64,000 bases of DNA, taken from NCBI RefSeq assembly GCF_000022565.1, contig NC_012483.1, positions 3,968,001-4,032,000 of the forward strand, written 5' to 3'. Source of the stretch: Acidobacterium capsulatum ATCC 51196. GTDB taxonomy: Bacteria; Acidobacteriota; Terriglobia; Terriglobales; Acidobacteriaceae. Below, one piece after another: positions 44,501 to 54,728 of the stretch. The position numbers and the translations under genes were made by a program. The first letter of the stretch is position 1. The number at the start of each line of letters is the position of its first letter. The notes beneath the pieces are model-generated. The model did no database searches. It saw only the letters and a program-made list of their open reading frames with translations, and was not told where the DNA came from.

Positions 44501-45940
44501 TCAGTACGCCTGCAGCGGCTCAATCGGCAGGCGGACCTGAAAGCACGTCGAGCCCGGCTCTGAGGTCACCGTCACAAAGCCCCGGTGACGCCGCACAATG
44601 CGTTGCACCGTGTCCAGGCCGAGTCCCAGGCCGTCCCCCGGAGCCTTCGTCGAGAAGAAAGGCTCAAAGATCCTGTCCTGAATCTCCGGGGCAATGCCCG
44701 GCCCGTCGTCCTGGATTTCCACGACGACCGCCTCGCCCTCGTGCTTCACATTCAGCCGGATGCATCCCTCGCCGTGAGTCGCCTCCAGCGCGTTTTCCAG
44801 AACCGCTGTCCATACCTGGTTCAACTCGCTGCCATAAGCCGAAATGCGCGGCAGTCCTGGCTGAAAGTTCCGCTCAATCGACGTATGGCCCAGCCGCGAC
44901 TGCATCATCACCAGCGTCGTCTCCAGCGACTGGGGAACATCCACGTCCTGAATCGGCGCCTGATCCATGTAGGAGTAGTCCTTGATCGCGGCAATCAGAT
45001 CAAAGATGCGTGCCGTCGAGTCCACCATGGCCTGCGCCATGCGCTCGGTGCGCCGTGAGGAGGCAAACTGCCCCAGCACAATCGACAGGGAGGTATGCCC
45101 CATCAGACCGTCCAGTTCCTCCAGGTCCGCAACAGTAACCCGCGCCTCGCACAGGTCCGGGCAGATCTTCCAGGCATCCTCAATGGAGTGCGCCTGCAGC
45201 CAGTTGAGCAGTTGTTCCTCTTCCACGGTCCAGGGCTCATCCTTCGATGCCTGGGAGCGTTCCACAATCGCGCGCTGCCATCCGTGCAGCGCCTTCAGGC
45301 GCGCCTCGTCCAGGCACAAGCTGCCGAGGTCAAATTTATGCCGTCCATAGACCTTCAGCTCGCTCAGCAGACCCGCTGCCGAGCGCTGCGCGGCCGAGGC
45401 CGGATTATTCAGCTCATGCGCCAGATTGGCCGCCAGCTTGCCCAGCGCCGCCAGCTTCTCTGCCTGCTGCTCCAGCCGCGTCACCTCGCGCGCGCGGTCC
45501 ACCAGCACTGAGACCGAGCGCTGCACCATCGAGGGTACGGCCCGAATCATCTCGTCAAACATCTCCCGCGGATACTGCAGCGCCCACACATCTGTGGTCG
45601 CCTGTCCGCGCCCGCCGTAAGTCTTCATGCGAGAGAAAGGCAACAGTCCGGTAATCTGTCCGGCCCGCCCAATAAAAATGGCCATCGGCCCGCTATGGTC
45701 CCGATGCACCTGAATCTCGCCCTGCAGCAAAATGGTCATCGCGTCGGCTGTCTCACCGGCGCGAAACAGAATCGAGCCCGCCCGCGCGCAGCGTTCCAGG
45801 CCGTTCTCTGCCAGCCACAGGTACTCTTCCTCGCTCATGCCTTGCAGCGCGCTCACACGCTTCAACGCGGCGACCAGCTCCGGCACCGGTGTGGGGTCCA
45901 CCGGCACGAACTCAGGCATGGGAATGGAGGAGACCTGCAT
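44501..45940 (-). CDS. Histidine kinase with a cyclic-nucleotide-binding sensor
   Basis: A 479-aa soluble sensor kinase. Residues about 35-140 form a cNMP-binding (CAP-like) domain (ILFRAGETADAMTILLQGE). The HisKA-like segment has the phosphoacceptor His175 in LAANLAHELNNPASAA. The ATPase domain has N box VLENALEATH, G1 DDGPGIAPE, F box FEPFFSTKAPGDGLGLGL and G2. It has no membrane helix and no receiver, and no response regulator is adjacent, so its target is unknown. The ligand may be cyclic nucleotide or another small molecule. Confidence 0.9.
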   Translation of the reverse strand: MQVSSIPMPEFVPVDPTPVPELVAALKRVSALQGMSEEEYLWLAENGLERCARAGSILFRAGETADAMTILLQGEIQVHRDHSGPMAIFIGRAGQITGLLPFSRMKTYGGRGQATTDVWALQYPREMFDEMIRAVPSMVQRSVSVLVDRAREVTRLEQQAEKLAALGKLAANLAHELNNPASAAQRSAAGLLSELKVYGRHKFDLGSLCLDEARLKALHGWQRAIVERSQASKDEPWTVEEEQLLNWLQAHSIEDAWKICPDLCEARVTVADLEELDGLMGHTSLSIVLGQFASSRRTERMAQAMVDSTARIFDLIAAIKDYSYMDQAPIQDVDVPQSLETTLVMMQSRLGHTSIERNFQPGLPRISAYGSELNQVWTAVLENALEATHGEGCIRLNVKHEGEAVVVEIQDDGPGIAPEIQDRIFEPFFSTKAPGDGLGLGLDTVQRIVRRHRGFVTVTSEPGSTCFQVRLPIEPLQAY

Positions 45941-46108
45941 GCAGCGATGTTAACCGATGCCGGGCCGCGCCGCGACGAATCCGCCGGGAACTGCTTGGTA
46001 TGACACGCAAAAGGATTTGTTGACGCAGTAAACGGGGAATGCCTTGATGGCGAGGGATTTTTCACCTGCCGGAAAATTCGCGCCGTCTTCGCCGCGCTCC
46101 TGATGGCG

Positions 46109-46612
46109 TCAGTTTGCGCCCCGGCGCACCTCTTCGAGCTTGCGCCTCGGCATGGTGTCAATCAGCGCATTCAGCTCGCCGGTGGCGATGGGCACATCCC
46201 GCACCAGCTTGGGCTTGCCGTCTTCACCCAGCAGCATCACCTCAAAGCGGTTCACGGGAACATGGAACTTCTCTCGCACGGCCTGCATCTGGTTTTCCGC
46301 CAGCAATGTCCAAGGCGCGTCCAGAGGCGTCGGCACCTGCTTCGCCCGAGGAACGATGGGCGTGAACAGCACAAAACGGTCCATCATGTCGTCTGCATCG
46401 GCGTCGAGCATCTGTTCCTGCTGCTTCAGCCGCGCGTCCGTGTCAGAGGGGCTGAAGACCAGCAGCGGACGCCAGCAATTCTTCATCTCCGCCAAATTCG
46501 CCGGCTGCACCTTGCAACTCAGCATGGCCTGCGCACGCAACACTGAAGGACATAAAACAGAACCACAGAAAAAAAGCGCAAGCGCCATGGCCGCGCACTT
46601 CGAAAGCCTCAT
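46109..46612 (-). CDS. DUF4174 secreted protein
   Basis: A 167-aa protein with a signal peptide (CAAMALALFFCGSVLCPSVL...RAQ). The mature part fits DUF4174: RPLLVFSPSDTDARLKQQEQ, then RFEVMLLGEDGKPKLV and ALIDTMPRRKLEEVRRG at the end. The fold is predicted to be thioredoxin-like without the CxxC. Function is unknown; members are periplasmic. It lies upstream of the histidine kinase gene in the same direction. Confidence 0.8.
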   Translation of the reverse strand: MRLSKCAAMALALFFCGSVLCPSVLRAQAMLSCKVQPANLAEMKNCWRPLLVFSPSDTDARLKQQEQMLDADADDMMDRFVLFTPIVPRAKQVPTPLDAPWTLLAENQMQAVREKFHVPVNRFEVMLLGEDGKPKLVRDVPIATGELNALIDTMPRRKLEEVRRGAN

Positions 46613-46703
46613 ATTTACTATTCCAACAAAAAGAGAAGGCAGCGGTCGAGCGCTGCCCTTACATCATCAATCGATGCTGTGCCGGAAAGGAAAGTTGTAT
46701 ACA

Positions 46704-46735
46704 GGTGTCCCAGGTCCGTGTGTCCGGACCCGGGA
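46704..46735 (+). repeat. Hairpin repeat A1, downstream of ilvC
   Basis: GGTGTCCC head, stem GGTCCG/CGGACC, then CGGGA. It lies just beyond the ilvC stop. Confidence 0.75.
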
Positions 46736-46744
46736 CGTCCACTC

Positions 46745-47815
<1,071 letters not shown>

Positions 47816-47845
47816 TTACAAATCTCTGGTTACAAATCTCAGTTC

Positions 47846-47881
47846 GGTGCCCCATGCAAGCCCGGTGTTGGCTTGCGTGGG
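47846..47881 (+). repeat. Hairpin repeat B1, ilvH-ilvC spacer
   Basis: GGTGCCCC head; 12-base stem CCCATGCAAGCC/GGCTTGCGTGGG with a 7-base loop and one G-U pair. Confidence 0.8.
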
Positions 47882-47902
47882 ATAGTTTCATCACTCTTCG
47901 CC

Positions 47903-47935
47903 GGGTGCCCCAGGTCCGTCTGTTCGGACCTGGGA
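47903..47935 (+). repeat. Hairpin repeat A2, ilvH-ilvC spacer
   Basis: GGGTGCCCC head; perfect 10-base stem CCCAGGTCCG/CGGACCTGGG with a 6-base loop, 22 bases from B1. Confidence 0.85.
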
Positions 47936-47945
47936 AGGCCTCCCG

Positions 47946-48560
47946 CTACTCCTCGCCCATCGGCAGCGGCAATTCTTCTTCCTCCGCCAGTCCTTCATTC
48001 GCACCGCCATCGCTCTTGCGTTCAGTGCCATCGGTGTCCATGCCGGCGAGCCGCATGGCTTCAAGCACGCGGCTGGTGTGCTGCCCGCGCCGCATCACCA
48101 TGCGGCCCGTGCGTGCCACTTCCAATATCTGGTCGCCGCTCTCGGTCAGTACCTGGATCAGCCCTTCAATCTTGCTCTCTACACCCGTCAGCTCGATCAT
48201 CAGCGACTCGGGCGCCAGATCGACAATGCGCGCGCGAAAGACCTCGGCCAGCTCAAAGATGTGCGAGCGCGTTTGCACATTGGCCGCCACCTTGATCAGC
48301 GCCAACTCGCGCGTCACGCAGGAGAGCTGCCCCAGGTCATCCACCTCCAACACGTTTTCCAGCTTATAGAGGCTCGCCATGATGCGATGGCCCGCAGTCG
48401 GCGACGCCTCGGCCACAATCGTGATGCGCGAAACATCGGCGCGCTCTGAGCGGCCCACCGTGAGCGAAACAATATTGATGTTCAACCGGCGGAACAGCGA
48501 TGCCACGCGCGTCAGCACGCCCGGTTTGTCTTCGACGAGTGCAACAAATGTGTGCAACAT
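47946..48560 (-). CDS. ilvH: Acetolactate synthase small subunit
   Basis: A 204-aa regulatory subunit. The N-terminal ACT domain (LHTFVALVEDKPGVLTRVAS, then LFRRLNINIVSLTVGRSE) binds valine and gives feedback control of IlvB. The second half is the ALS_ss C-terminal domain. It is about 40 residues longer than E. coli IlvH, the extra at the C-terminus being acidic and probably disordered. It follows ilvB by 161 bases. Confidence 0.93.
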   Translation of the reverse strand: MLHTFVALVEDKPGVLTRVASLFRRLNINIVSLTVGRSERADVSRITIVAEASPTAGHRIMASLYKLENVLEVDDLGQLSCVTRELALIKVAANVQTRSHIFELAEVFRARIVDLAPESLMIELTGVESKIEGLIQVLTESGDQILEVARTGRMVMRRGQHTSRVLEAMRLAGMDTDGTERKSDGGANEGLAEEEELPLPMGEE

Positions 48561-48610
48561 ACAAGCCTCTTGCGAAAAGTGAGTGCAGCGTTACAACCTT
48601 GCGAGCCGTC

Positions 48611-48692
48611 GGGAAGAAAGCCAGCAGCGACAAATCAGTCAGAGGGGGTGCAGCCAGTCGAACAACAAGCCTGGCTGCTGGCCGTCTTTCCC
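48611..48692. repeat. Large inverted repeat in the ilvB-ilvH spacer
   Basis: CCAGCAGC (48621-48628) pairs with GCTGCTGG (48674-48681), extended outward by GGGAAGA against TCTTTCCC. An inner CAGCCAG/CTGGCTG (48651-48677) competes with it. It is not of the GGGTGCCCC family. Confidence 0.5.
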
Positions 48693-48721
48693 CTGGCGGT
48701 CTCTTACCTGGCGGCTTCTTC

Positions 48722-50545
48722 CTACTGCTCCTCCGCCGTCTCCACCAGCGGGTTGTGCTCTGGCCGGCGAATCATCTCATGCAGCGCCGCGCCGGTCGGA
48801 ATCATCGGGTACACCGAGTCTTCCTTCTCCACCATGAAGTTGATCAAAAACGGCGCCTTCGTCTTCCGCGCTTCTTCCACCGTCGGCACCACTTCTGGCC
48901 GCGTCTTTACCGCCGCGCCGCGAATACCATGCGCCTCGGCCAGCTTCACAAAATCCGGGCTCAGAATGGGCGACGACTCGTAGTTCTTCTCATAGAAGAA
49001 CTCCTGCCACTGCCGCACCATGCCGAGATAGCCGTTGTTGATCACCGCGATGTTCAGGTCCACATTCTCCTGCGCCGCGGTGGAAAGCTCGGCGGCCGTC
49101 ATCTGGAAGCCGCCATCGCCGGCCACCACCCACACCTCGCGCTCGGGGCAGGCAATCTTCGCGCCAATCGCGGCCGGCAGCGCAAAGCCCATCGTGCCCA
49201 GACCGCCTGAGGTAATCAGTGTCCGCGGCTCATCGTGCTTGTAGTACTGCGCCTCCCACATCTGGTGCTGGCCCACATCGGTGACGACAATCGCCTTGCC
49301 ATCGGTCACGCGCCAGATGTCATGAATCACATGCGCCGCATACAGGTGTCCGTTGTCCGGAATATTCGTAATGTCGCGCACCGCCGCGCTGCCCTTGCTC
49401 GCGGCAATCTCGCGCAGCCATGGCGAATCCTTGCGCGCCGCCAGCCTCGGCAGCAACTGCTCCAGCACCTCGGCCAGGTCGCCAATCAGCGCCACATCGG
49501 CCTTTACATTCTTGTTGATCTCAGACGGATCGATCTCGATGTGAATCTTCTTCGCATTCGGCGCATAGGTTGCCAGCGTGCCCGTCACGCGGTCATCAAA
49601 GCGCATGCCGCAGGCAATCAGCAGATCCGCTTTCTGAATCGCCTCATTCACCCACGACTCGCCATGCATGCCCATCATGCCCAGCGAGAGAGGATGCGTC
49701 GCCGGAAATCCACCCAGCCCCAGCAGCGTCTGCGCCACCGGAATCTGCATGCGCTCGGCCAGCGTGCGCACCTGCTCCTCCGCGCCCGACTGCAGTACGC
49801 CGTGCCCGGCCAGAATCACAGGCCGCTTCGCATTGCGAATCAGCTCTGTTGCCTGCGACACGGCATCCTCTTCCACGCGCCGCATCGGATGATGCCGCCG
49901 CGCTTCAGCCGCCGCCGCCTCAAAATCGTAGTCCGCCACAGCCTGCTGCGCATCCTTGGTGATGTCGAGCAGCACCGGCCCGGGCCGACCTGAACTCGCA
50001 ATCAGAAAAGCCTCGCGCAGCGCCGGAGCAATGTCTTCCGCGCGCGTGATCAGGTAGCTGTGCTTGGTCACCGGCAGCGTCACGCCCGTGATGTCCACTT
50101 CTTGAAAGGCATCCGAGCCCAGCACCTTGCTCGAAACCTGGCCGCTGATGCACACCAGCGGAATCGAGTCGAGCATCGCCGTCGCCAGCCCCGTCACCAT
50201 GTTGGTTGCGCCCGGCCCGCTCGTGGCCACGGCTACGCCCACCTTGCCCGAGGCGCGCGCATAGCCATCGGCCATGTGTACCGCGCCCTGCTCATGCCGC
50301 ACCAGCACATGCCGAATCGGAAACTTCCTGAGCGCGTCATACACCGGCAGAATCGCGCCGCCCGGATACCCGAAGACCGTATCCACGCCCTCGCCCGCCA
50401 GCACAGCCCACAGAATCTCCGCGCCCGTAAGCTTGGCAGACTCGGCGTTCGTTCTGGGGTCCGCGCCTGCGGCCGCCGCCTTCTTCTCCTTCGCCGCACT
50501 GCTTTCCTTACGGCTCAAAATCGCAGGTTCCTTTGCCTCGCGCAT
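48722..50545 (-). CDS. ilvB: Acetolactate synthase large subunit
   Basis: A 607-aa ThDP- and FAD-dependent enzyme, first common step of branched-chain synthesis. GEGVDTVFGYPGGAILPVYDAL marks the PYR domain with the catalytic Glu in VRHEQGAVHMADGYA. The PP domain has GDGGFQMTAAELSTAA and the NNGYLGMVRQWQ lid. About 35 extra Lys/Ala-rich N-terminal residues precede the core. The ATG at 50545 has GAGGAGAG upstream; TTG at 50548 is an unlikely alternative. Confidence 0.96.
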   Translation of the reverse strand: MREAKEPAILSRKESSAAKEKKAAAAGADPRTNAESAKLTGAEILWAVLAGEGVDTVFGYPGGAILPVYDALRKFPIRHVLVRHEQGAVHMADGYARASGKVGVAVATSGPGATNMVTGLATAMLDSIPLVCISGQVSSKVLGSDAFQEVDITGVTLPVTKHSYLITRAEDIAPALREAFLIASSGRPGPVLLDITKDAQQAVADYDFEAAAAEARRHHPMRRVEEDAVSQATELIRNAKRPVILAGHGVLQSGAEEQVRTLAERMQIPVAQTLLGLGGFPATHPLSLGMMGMHGESWVNEAIQKADLLIACGMRFDDRVTGTLATYAPNAKKIHIEIDPSEINKNVKADVALIGDLAEVLEQLLPRLAARKDSPWLREIAASKGSAAVRDITNIPDNGHLYAAHVIHDIWRVTDGKAIVVTDVGQHQMWEAQYYKHDEPRTLITSGGLGTMGFALPAAIGAKIACPEREVWVVAGDGGFQMTAAELSTAAQENVDLNIAVINNGYLGMVRQWQEFFYEKNYESSPILSPDFVKLAEAHGIRGAAVKTRPEVVPTVEEARKTKAPFLINFMVEKEDSVYPMIPTGAALHEMIRRPEHNPLVETAEEQ

Positions 50546-50612
50546 CAATCTCTCTCCTCAATCCTCGCGTCCACAGACCCTTGTCTTGAGTCCTGCACTT
50601 CGTTTCGTAATC

Positions 50613-50649
50613 GGGTGCCCCATGCAAACCCGTTGTTGGCTTGAGTGGG
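50613..50649 (+). repeat. Hairpin repeat B2, ilvD-ilvB spacer
   Basis: GGGTGCCCC head; imperfect stem CCCATGCAAACC/GGCTTGAGTGGG. Confidence 0.75.
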
Positions 50650-50662
50650 TGAACTATGATCG

Positions 50663-50695
50663 GGGTGCCCCGGGTCCGTGCGTTCGGACCCGGGA
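50663..50695 (+). repeat. Hairpin repeat A3, ilvD-ilvB spacer
   Basis: GGGTGCCCC head; perfect 10-base stem CCCGGGTCCG/CGGACCCGGG with a 6-base loop, 14 bases from B2. Confidence 0.85.
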
Positions 50696-50707
50696 CGGCC
50701 CATCCTT

Positions 50708-52396
50708 CTAGTTCGTTACCGCGCCCCGCGCCGCCGACGACACCGTATCCACATACTTCTTGAACACACCCCGCGAAAAATGCGGCGCAGGTTCCTTCCA
50801 GTCCTTCAGGCGTTCCTCAATTTGTGCGTCCGTTAGTTCCACATCGAGCCTGCGGTTTGGAATATCGAAGTGAATCATGTCGCCATTGCGCACCGCCGCA
50901 ATCGGCCCGCGCACCGCGGCTTCAGGAGACACATGGCCCGCCATCAACCCGCGTGTCGCGCCCGAGAAGCGCCCATCCGTCAGCAGAGCCACCGTCTCGC
51001 TCAGTGCCGGAATGCCGGCAATCGCCGCCGTCACGCCGAGCATCTCGCGCATGCCCGGACCACCCTTCGGCCCCTCATAGCGAATCACCATCACGTCATC
51101 GGGCTGAATGCTGCCGTTCTCTACCGCCGCAAACGCATCCTGCTCGCGATCAAACACCCGCGCTGGTCCACGATGCGTGAGGCGGCTGTGCCCGGCGACC
51201 TTGATCACGCAACCTTCAGGAGCAAGATTGCCCTTGAGGATCACCAGGCCGCCCGTGGGTTTCAGCGCATTTGTAGCTGGAAAGATTACTTTTTGTCCCG
51301 GCTCTTCCACGGCCAGCGCAGCCTCTTCGGCCAGCGTGCGCCCGCTCGCATTGAGGCAGTCGCTGTGGATGTATCCGCCCTCGATCAGGCGCTTCGCCAG
51401 CAACCGGCTGCCGCCCGCTTTCTGGTAATCCGCAGCCACATACTTGCCGCCCGGCTTCATGTCGCAGAGCAGGGGAGTCTTCTCGCTGATGCGGTCGAAA
51501 TCATCAATCGACAGGGCAATGCCGCGCTCATGAGCAATCGCCAGAAAGTGCAGCACCGCATTCGTCGAACCGCCCGAAGCCGCCACGCTGGCAATTGCAT
51601 TTTCAAGCGACTCCTTCGTGATCAACTGGCTCGGGCGCAGATCGCGCTTCGCCAACTCCAGCACCAGCTTTCCGGCTTCTTTCGCACTCGCCAGCTTCTC
51701 GGGCAGAAACGCCGGCACGCCAGAGATCGACATCGGCGAAATGCCCATGAACTCGCAGGCCATCGCCATCGTGTTCGCCGTGAACTGTCCGCCGCACGCG
51801 CCCGCGCCTGGGCAGGCATTCGCTTCCACTGCCTCCAGGCCCGCGTCATCCAGCTTACCTGCGGCATGGGAGCCCACGGCCTCGAATACATCCTGCACCG
51901 TGAGATCCTTGCCGTTCAGGTGTCCTGGCGCAATCGAGCCGCCATACAGCATCAGCCCCGGCACATCGAGCCGCGCCAGCGCCATCACCGTGCCCGGCAG
52001 ATTCTTGTCACAGCCCGCAATGCAGACGAGGCCGTCAAAAAGGTTGCCGCGCGTGACCAGTTCAATCGAGTCGGCAATCACTTCGCGGCTCACCAGCGAG
52101 GCCTTCATGCCTTCGGTGCCCATCGTGATGCCGTCTGAAATCGTCACCGTGTTGAACTCCATCGGCGTGCCGCCCGCTTCGCGAATGCCTTGCTTCACGG
52201 CCTCGGCAATCTGCCGCAGGTGAAAGTTGCAGGGGCCAATCTCGGTCCACGTATTCGCAATGCCGATGATGGGCTTGCGCAGGTCATCGCGGGTAAAGCC
52301 AATCGCGCGCAACATGGCGCGCGCCGGGGCGCGGTTCGGCCCTTCCGTGAGGGCCACACTGTTCTTCTTCGCCGATCCGTTCTGTTCGCTGCTCAT
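50708..52396 (-). CDS. ilvD: Dihydroxy-acid dehydratase
   Basis: A 562-aa Fe-S enzyme, the third step of valine and isoleucine synthesis. Cluster cysteines are in LVCIAGCDKNLPGTVMA and VEANACPGAGACGGQFTANT, and PSEAT-like ends are replaced by GHVSPEAAVRGPIAAVRNGD. Length is normal for IlvD/Edd members. It lies between leuD and ilvB, with paired hairpin repeats on both sides. Confidence 0.96.
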   Translation of the reverse strand: MSSEQNGSAKKNSVALTEGPNRAPARAMLRAIGFTRDDLRKPIIGIANTWTEIGPCNFHLRQIAEAVKQGIREAGGTPMEFNTVTISDGITMGTEGMKASLVSREVIADSIELVTRGNLFDGLVCIAGCDKNLPGTVMALARLDVPGLMLYGGSIAPGHLNGKDLTVQDVFEAVGSHAAGKLDDAGLEAVEANACPGAGACGGQFTANTMAMACEFMGISPMSISGVPAFLPEKLASAKEAGKLVLELAKRDLRPSQLITKESLENAIASVAASGGSTNAVLHFLAIAHERGIALSIDDFDRISEKTPLLCDMKPGGKYVAADYQKAGGSRLLAKRLIEGGYIHSDCLNASGRTLAEEAALAVEEPGQKVIFPATNALKPTGGLVILKGNLAPEGCVIKVAGHSRLTHRGPARVFDREQDAFAAVENGSIQPDDVMVIRYEGPKGGPGMREMLGVTAAIAGIPALSETVALLTDGRFSGATRGLMAGHVSPEAAVRGPIAAVRNGDMIHFDIPNRRLDVELTDAQIEERLKDWKEPAPHFSRGVFKKYVDTVSSAARGAVTN

Positions 52397-52445
52397 TCTG
52401 TATCTTTCCCGGTTACGAATGCATGTTCCGCAAAGGAATCATTTG

Positions 52446-52477
52446 GGGTGCCCCAGGTCCGTGTGCGCGACCTGGGA
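52446..52477 (+). repeat. Hairpin repeat A4, leuD-ilvD spacer
   Basis: GGGTGCCCC head; 8-base stem CCCAGGTC/GACCTGGG. Confidence 0.8.
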
Positions 52478-52492
52478 TGAAAAGAACCCTGT

Positions 52493-52530
52493 GGGTGCCC
52501 CATTCAAGCCCGTCGTTGGCTTGAGTGGGG
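52493..52530 (+). repeat. Hairpin repeat B3, leuD-ilvD spacer
   Basis: GGGTGCCCC head; 13-base stem CCCCATTCAAGCC/GGCTTGAGTGGGG with one G-U pair. It lies 15 bases after A4, the reverse of the B-A order elsewhere. Confidence 0.82.
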
Positions 52531-52552
52531 TCGCCGTCTCTGAAGGGGGGCT

Positions 52553-53173
52553 TCAACTCGTCCGTGAAGCGGCCAGTCCTCCACGAGGAGCCAGCCAGAA
52601 CTTCCCGTCATGCTCTTTCTCAAAAGCATCCAGCTTGTCCTGGTAGCGCATCGTCAGCCCGATATCGTCCAGCCCTTCGAGCAGGCAATAGCGTCGAAAG
52701 GCATCGATCTCAAAGCTGTCCGAGAACCCCTGCCCATCCTTCACCGTCTGCTCTTCGAGTGAAACCGTGAGTGAATAGCCTTGAGTCTTCTGCGCGCGCT
52801 CCAGAAGCGTATTCACGTCACCCTCCGACAGCTTCACCAGCAGAATGCCGTTCTTTCCCGCATTCGAGTGAAAGATATCGGCAAACGATGACGAAATGAC
52901 GCAGCGAAATCCAAAGTCGCCGAGCGCCCATGCGGCATGTTCGCGCGAAGATCCGCAGCCGAAGTTCTTGTTCGCCACCAGAATCTGCGAACCCTTGTAG
53001 CGCGGCTGGTTCAGCTCAAATGCCGGGTCCTGCCGCCAGTCAAAAAACAGAAACTCCCCGTAGCCCGTGCGCTCAATGCGCTTCAAAAACTGCTTGGGAA
53101 TAATCTGGTCAGTGTCCACATTGACGCGATCGAGCGGCGTCACCGTCGAGTGCAGAGTACGAAACGGTTGCAT
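52553..53173 (-). CDS. leuD: 3-isopropylmalate dehydratase small subunit
   Basis: A 206-aa swivelling domain subunit that completes the LeuC active site. VNVDTDQIIPKQFLKRI and NFGCGSSREHAAWAL are the family motifs. The start [16 protein letters not shown] at 53173 shares one base with the leuC stop (TGATG), implying translational coupling; an upstream extension in frame would lie inside leuC. Confidence 0.96.
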   Translation of the reverse strand: MQPFRTLHSTVTPLDRVNVDTDQIIPKQFLKRIERTGYGEFLFFDWRQDPAFELNQPRYKGSQILVANKNFGCGSSREHAAWALGDFGFRCVISSSFADIFHSNAGKNGILLVKLSEGDVNTLLERAQKTQGYSLTVSLEEQTVKDGQGFSDSFEIDAFRRYCLLEGLDDIGLTMRYQDKLDAFEKEHDGKFWLAPRGGLAASRTS

Positions 53174-54600
53174 CAGGCCAGCACCTCCTCGCCCTTGAAT
53201 TCCCACGTTCTGATGTCAGAGAAGTGTCCCGTGATCGCCGCCGCGGCTGCCATCATCGGGCTCACCAGGTGCGTGCGTCCGCCGCGTCCCTGGCGTCCTT
53301 CAAAGTTGCGGTTGCTGGTCGAGGCGCAGCGCTCGCCCGGCGTCAAAATGTCAGGATTCATCCCCAGGCACATCGAGCATCCCGGCTCACGCCATTCAAA
53401 TCCAGCCTCGCGGAAAATCCTGTCCAGACCTTCCCGTTCGGCCTGCTCCTTCACGCGATGTGACCCCGGCACCACCATCGCGCGCACCTTTTCGTTCACG
53501 CGATAACCGGTCACCACCTTGGCCGCCGCGCGCAAATCTTCAATGCGCGAGTTCGTGCACGAGCCAATGAAGACCACATCAATCGCCACTTCTTCCATCG
53601 GCGTGCCCGGCTTGAGCCCCATGTACTCGAGCGCGCGCTCAATGCCGCGCTGGTCGGCCTCGCTCGCCGCCGTCTCCGGCCCCGGAATCTCATCCGTAAT
53701 CGGAATCACCATTCCGGGATTCGTGCCCCATGTCACATAAGGCGTCAGCTCAATTGCCGGAATCACCAGTTCGCGATCAAACGTCGCGCCCTCATCCGTC
53801 TTCAGCTCGCTCCACGCGGCCACGGCCTCATCCCACGCCTTGCCCTTGGGCGAGTACTCACGGTCCTTCAGGTATGCAAAGGTCGTCTCATCGGGAGCGA
53901 TCATGCCCGCCCGCGCGCCTGCTTCAATGCTCATGTTGCAGACCGTCATGCGGCCTTCCATCGAGAGCGAGCGAATCGCCGATCCGGCATACTCAATCAC
54001 GTAGCCGGTCGCACCATCGGTGCCAATGCGGCCAATGATGCCGAGCACAATGTCCTTGGCCGTCACGCCCTCGGGCAGCTCGCCTTCGACCGAAATGCGA
54101 AAGGTCTTCGGGCGGCCCTGCGGCAGGCACTGCGTCGCCATCACATGCTCAACTTCTGAGGTGCCAATGCCAAACGCCAGCGCACCAAAGGCGCCATGCG
54201 TCGAGGTGTGCGAGTCGCCGCACACAATCGTCATGCCCGGCTTCGTCAGTCCCAGCTCCGGACCAATCACATGCACAATGCCTTGCTCGCGCGACTGCAC
54301 GTCAAAGAGTTCCACGCCAAACTCGGCGCAGTTGCGGCGCAGCGCATCGATCTGCCGCGCGGCAATCTCGTCCTTGATGATCAGCCGGTCGGCGGCAATC
54401 GTCGGAACGTTATGGTCCACAGTGGCCACCGTGCGATCGGGCCGCCGCAGCTTGCGTCCCGTCATGCGCAGCCCGTCAAAGGCCTGCGGCGAGGTCACCT
54501 CATGCACCAGGTGCAGATCAATATAGAGCAGCGCCGGTTCATTGGCCGGCTCGGCCACCAGATGCTGCTCCCATACCTTTTCAAACAGTGTCTTTGCCAT
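53173..54600 (-). CDS. leuC: 3-isopropylmalate dehydratase large subunit
   Basis: A 475-aa aconitase-superfamily protein that isomerises isopropylmalate in leucine synthesis. Fe-S ligands are in [17 protein letters not shown] and [29 protein letters not shown] starts at 54600; GTG codons just upstream are less likely. It overlaps leuD by one base. Two hairpin repeats separate it from leuB. Confidence 0.96.
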   Translation of the reverse strand: MAKTLFEKVWEQHLVAEPANEPALLYIDLHLVHEVTSPQAFDGLRMTGRKLRRPDRTVATVDHNVPTIAADRLIIKDEIAARQIDALRRNCAEFGVELFDVQSREQGIVHVIGPELGLTKPGMTIVCGDSHTSTHGAFGALAFGIGTSEVEHVMATQCLPQGRPKTFRISVEGELPEGVTAKDIVLGIIGRIGTDGATGYVIEYAGSAIRSLSMEGRMTVCNMSIEAGARAGMIAPDETTFAYLKDREYSPKGKAWDEAVAAWSELKTDEGATFDRELVIPAIELTPYVTWGTNPGMVIPITDEIPGPETAASEADQRGIERALEYMGLKPGTPMEEVAIDVVFIGSCTNSRIEDLRAAAKVVTGYRVNEKVRAMVVPGSHRVKEQAEREGLDRIFREAGFEWREPGCSMCLGMNPDILTPGERCASTSNRNFEGRQGRGGRTHLVSPMMAAAAAITGHFSDIRTWEFKGEEVLA

Positions 54601-54637
54601 CACGCTCACTTCACTTCTTGAAATTCAAAGAGACATT

Positions 54638-54674
54638 GGGTGCCCCGTTCAAGCCTGTTGTTAGCTTGAATGGG
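54638..54674 (+). repeat. Hairpin repeat B4, leuB-leuC spacer
   Basis: GGGTGCCCC head; stem CCCGTTCAAGC/GCTTGAATGGG with one G-U pair and a 9-base loop. Confidence 0.8.
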
Positions 54675-54689
54675 CCGTTCCTTGATTGC

Positions 54690-54722
54690 GGGTGCCCCGG
54701 GTCCGTCTTTTCGGACCCGGGA
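54690..54722 (+). repeat. Hairpin repeat A5, leuB-leuC spacer
   Basis: GGGTGCCCC head; perfect 10-base stem CCCGGGTCCG/CGGACCCGGG with a 6-base loop, seven bases from the leuB stop. Confidence 0.85.
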
Positions 54723-54728
54723 AAACTC

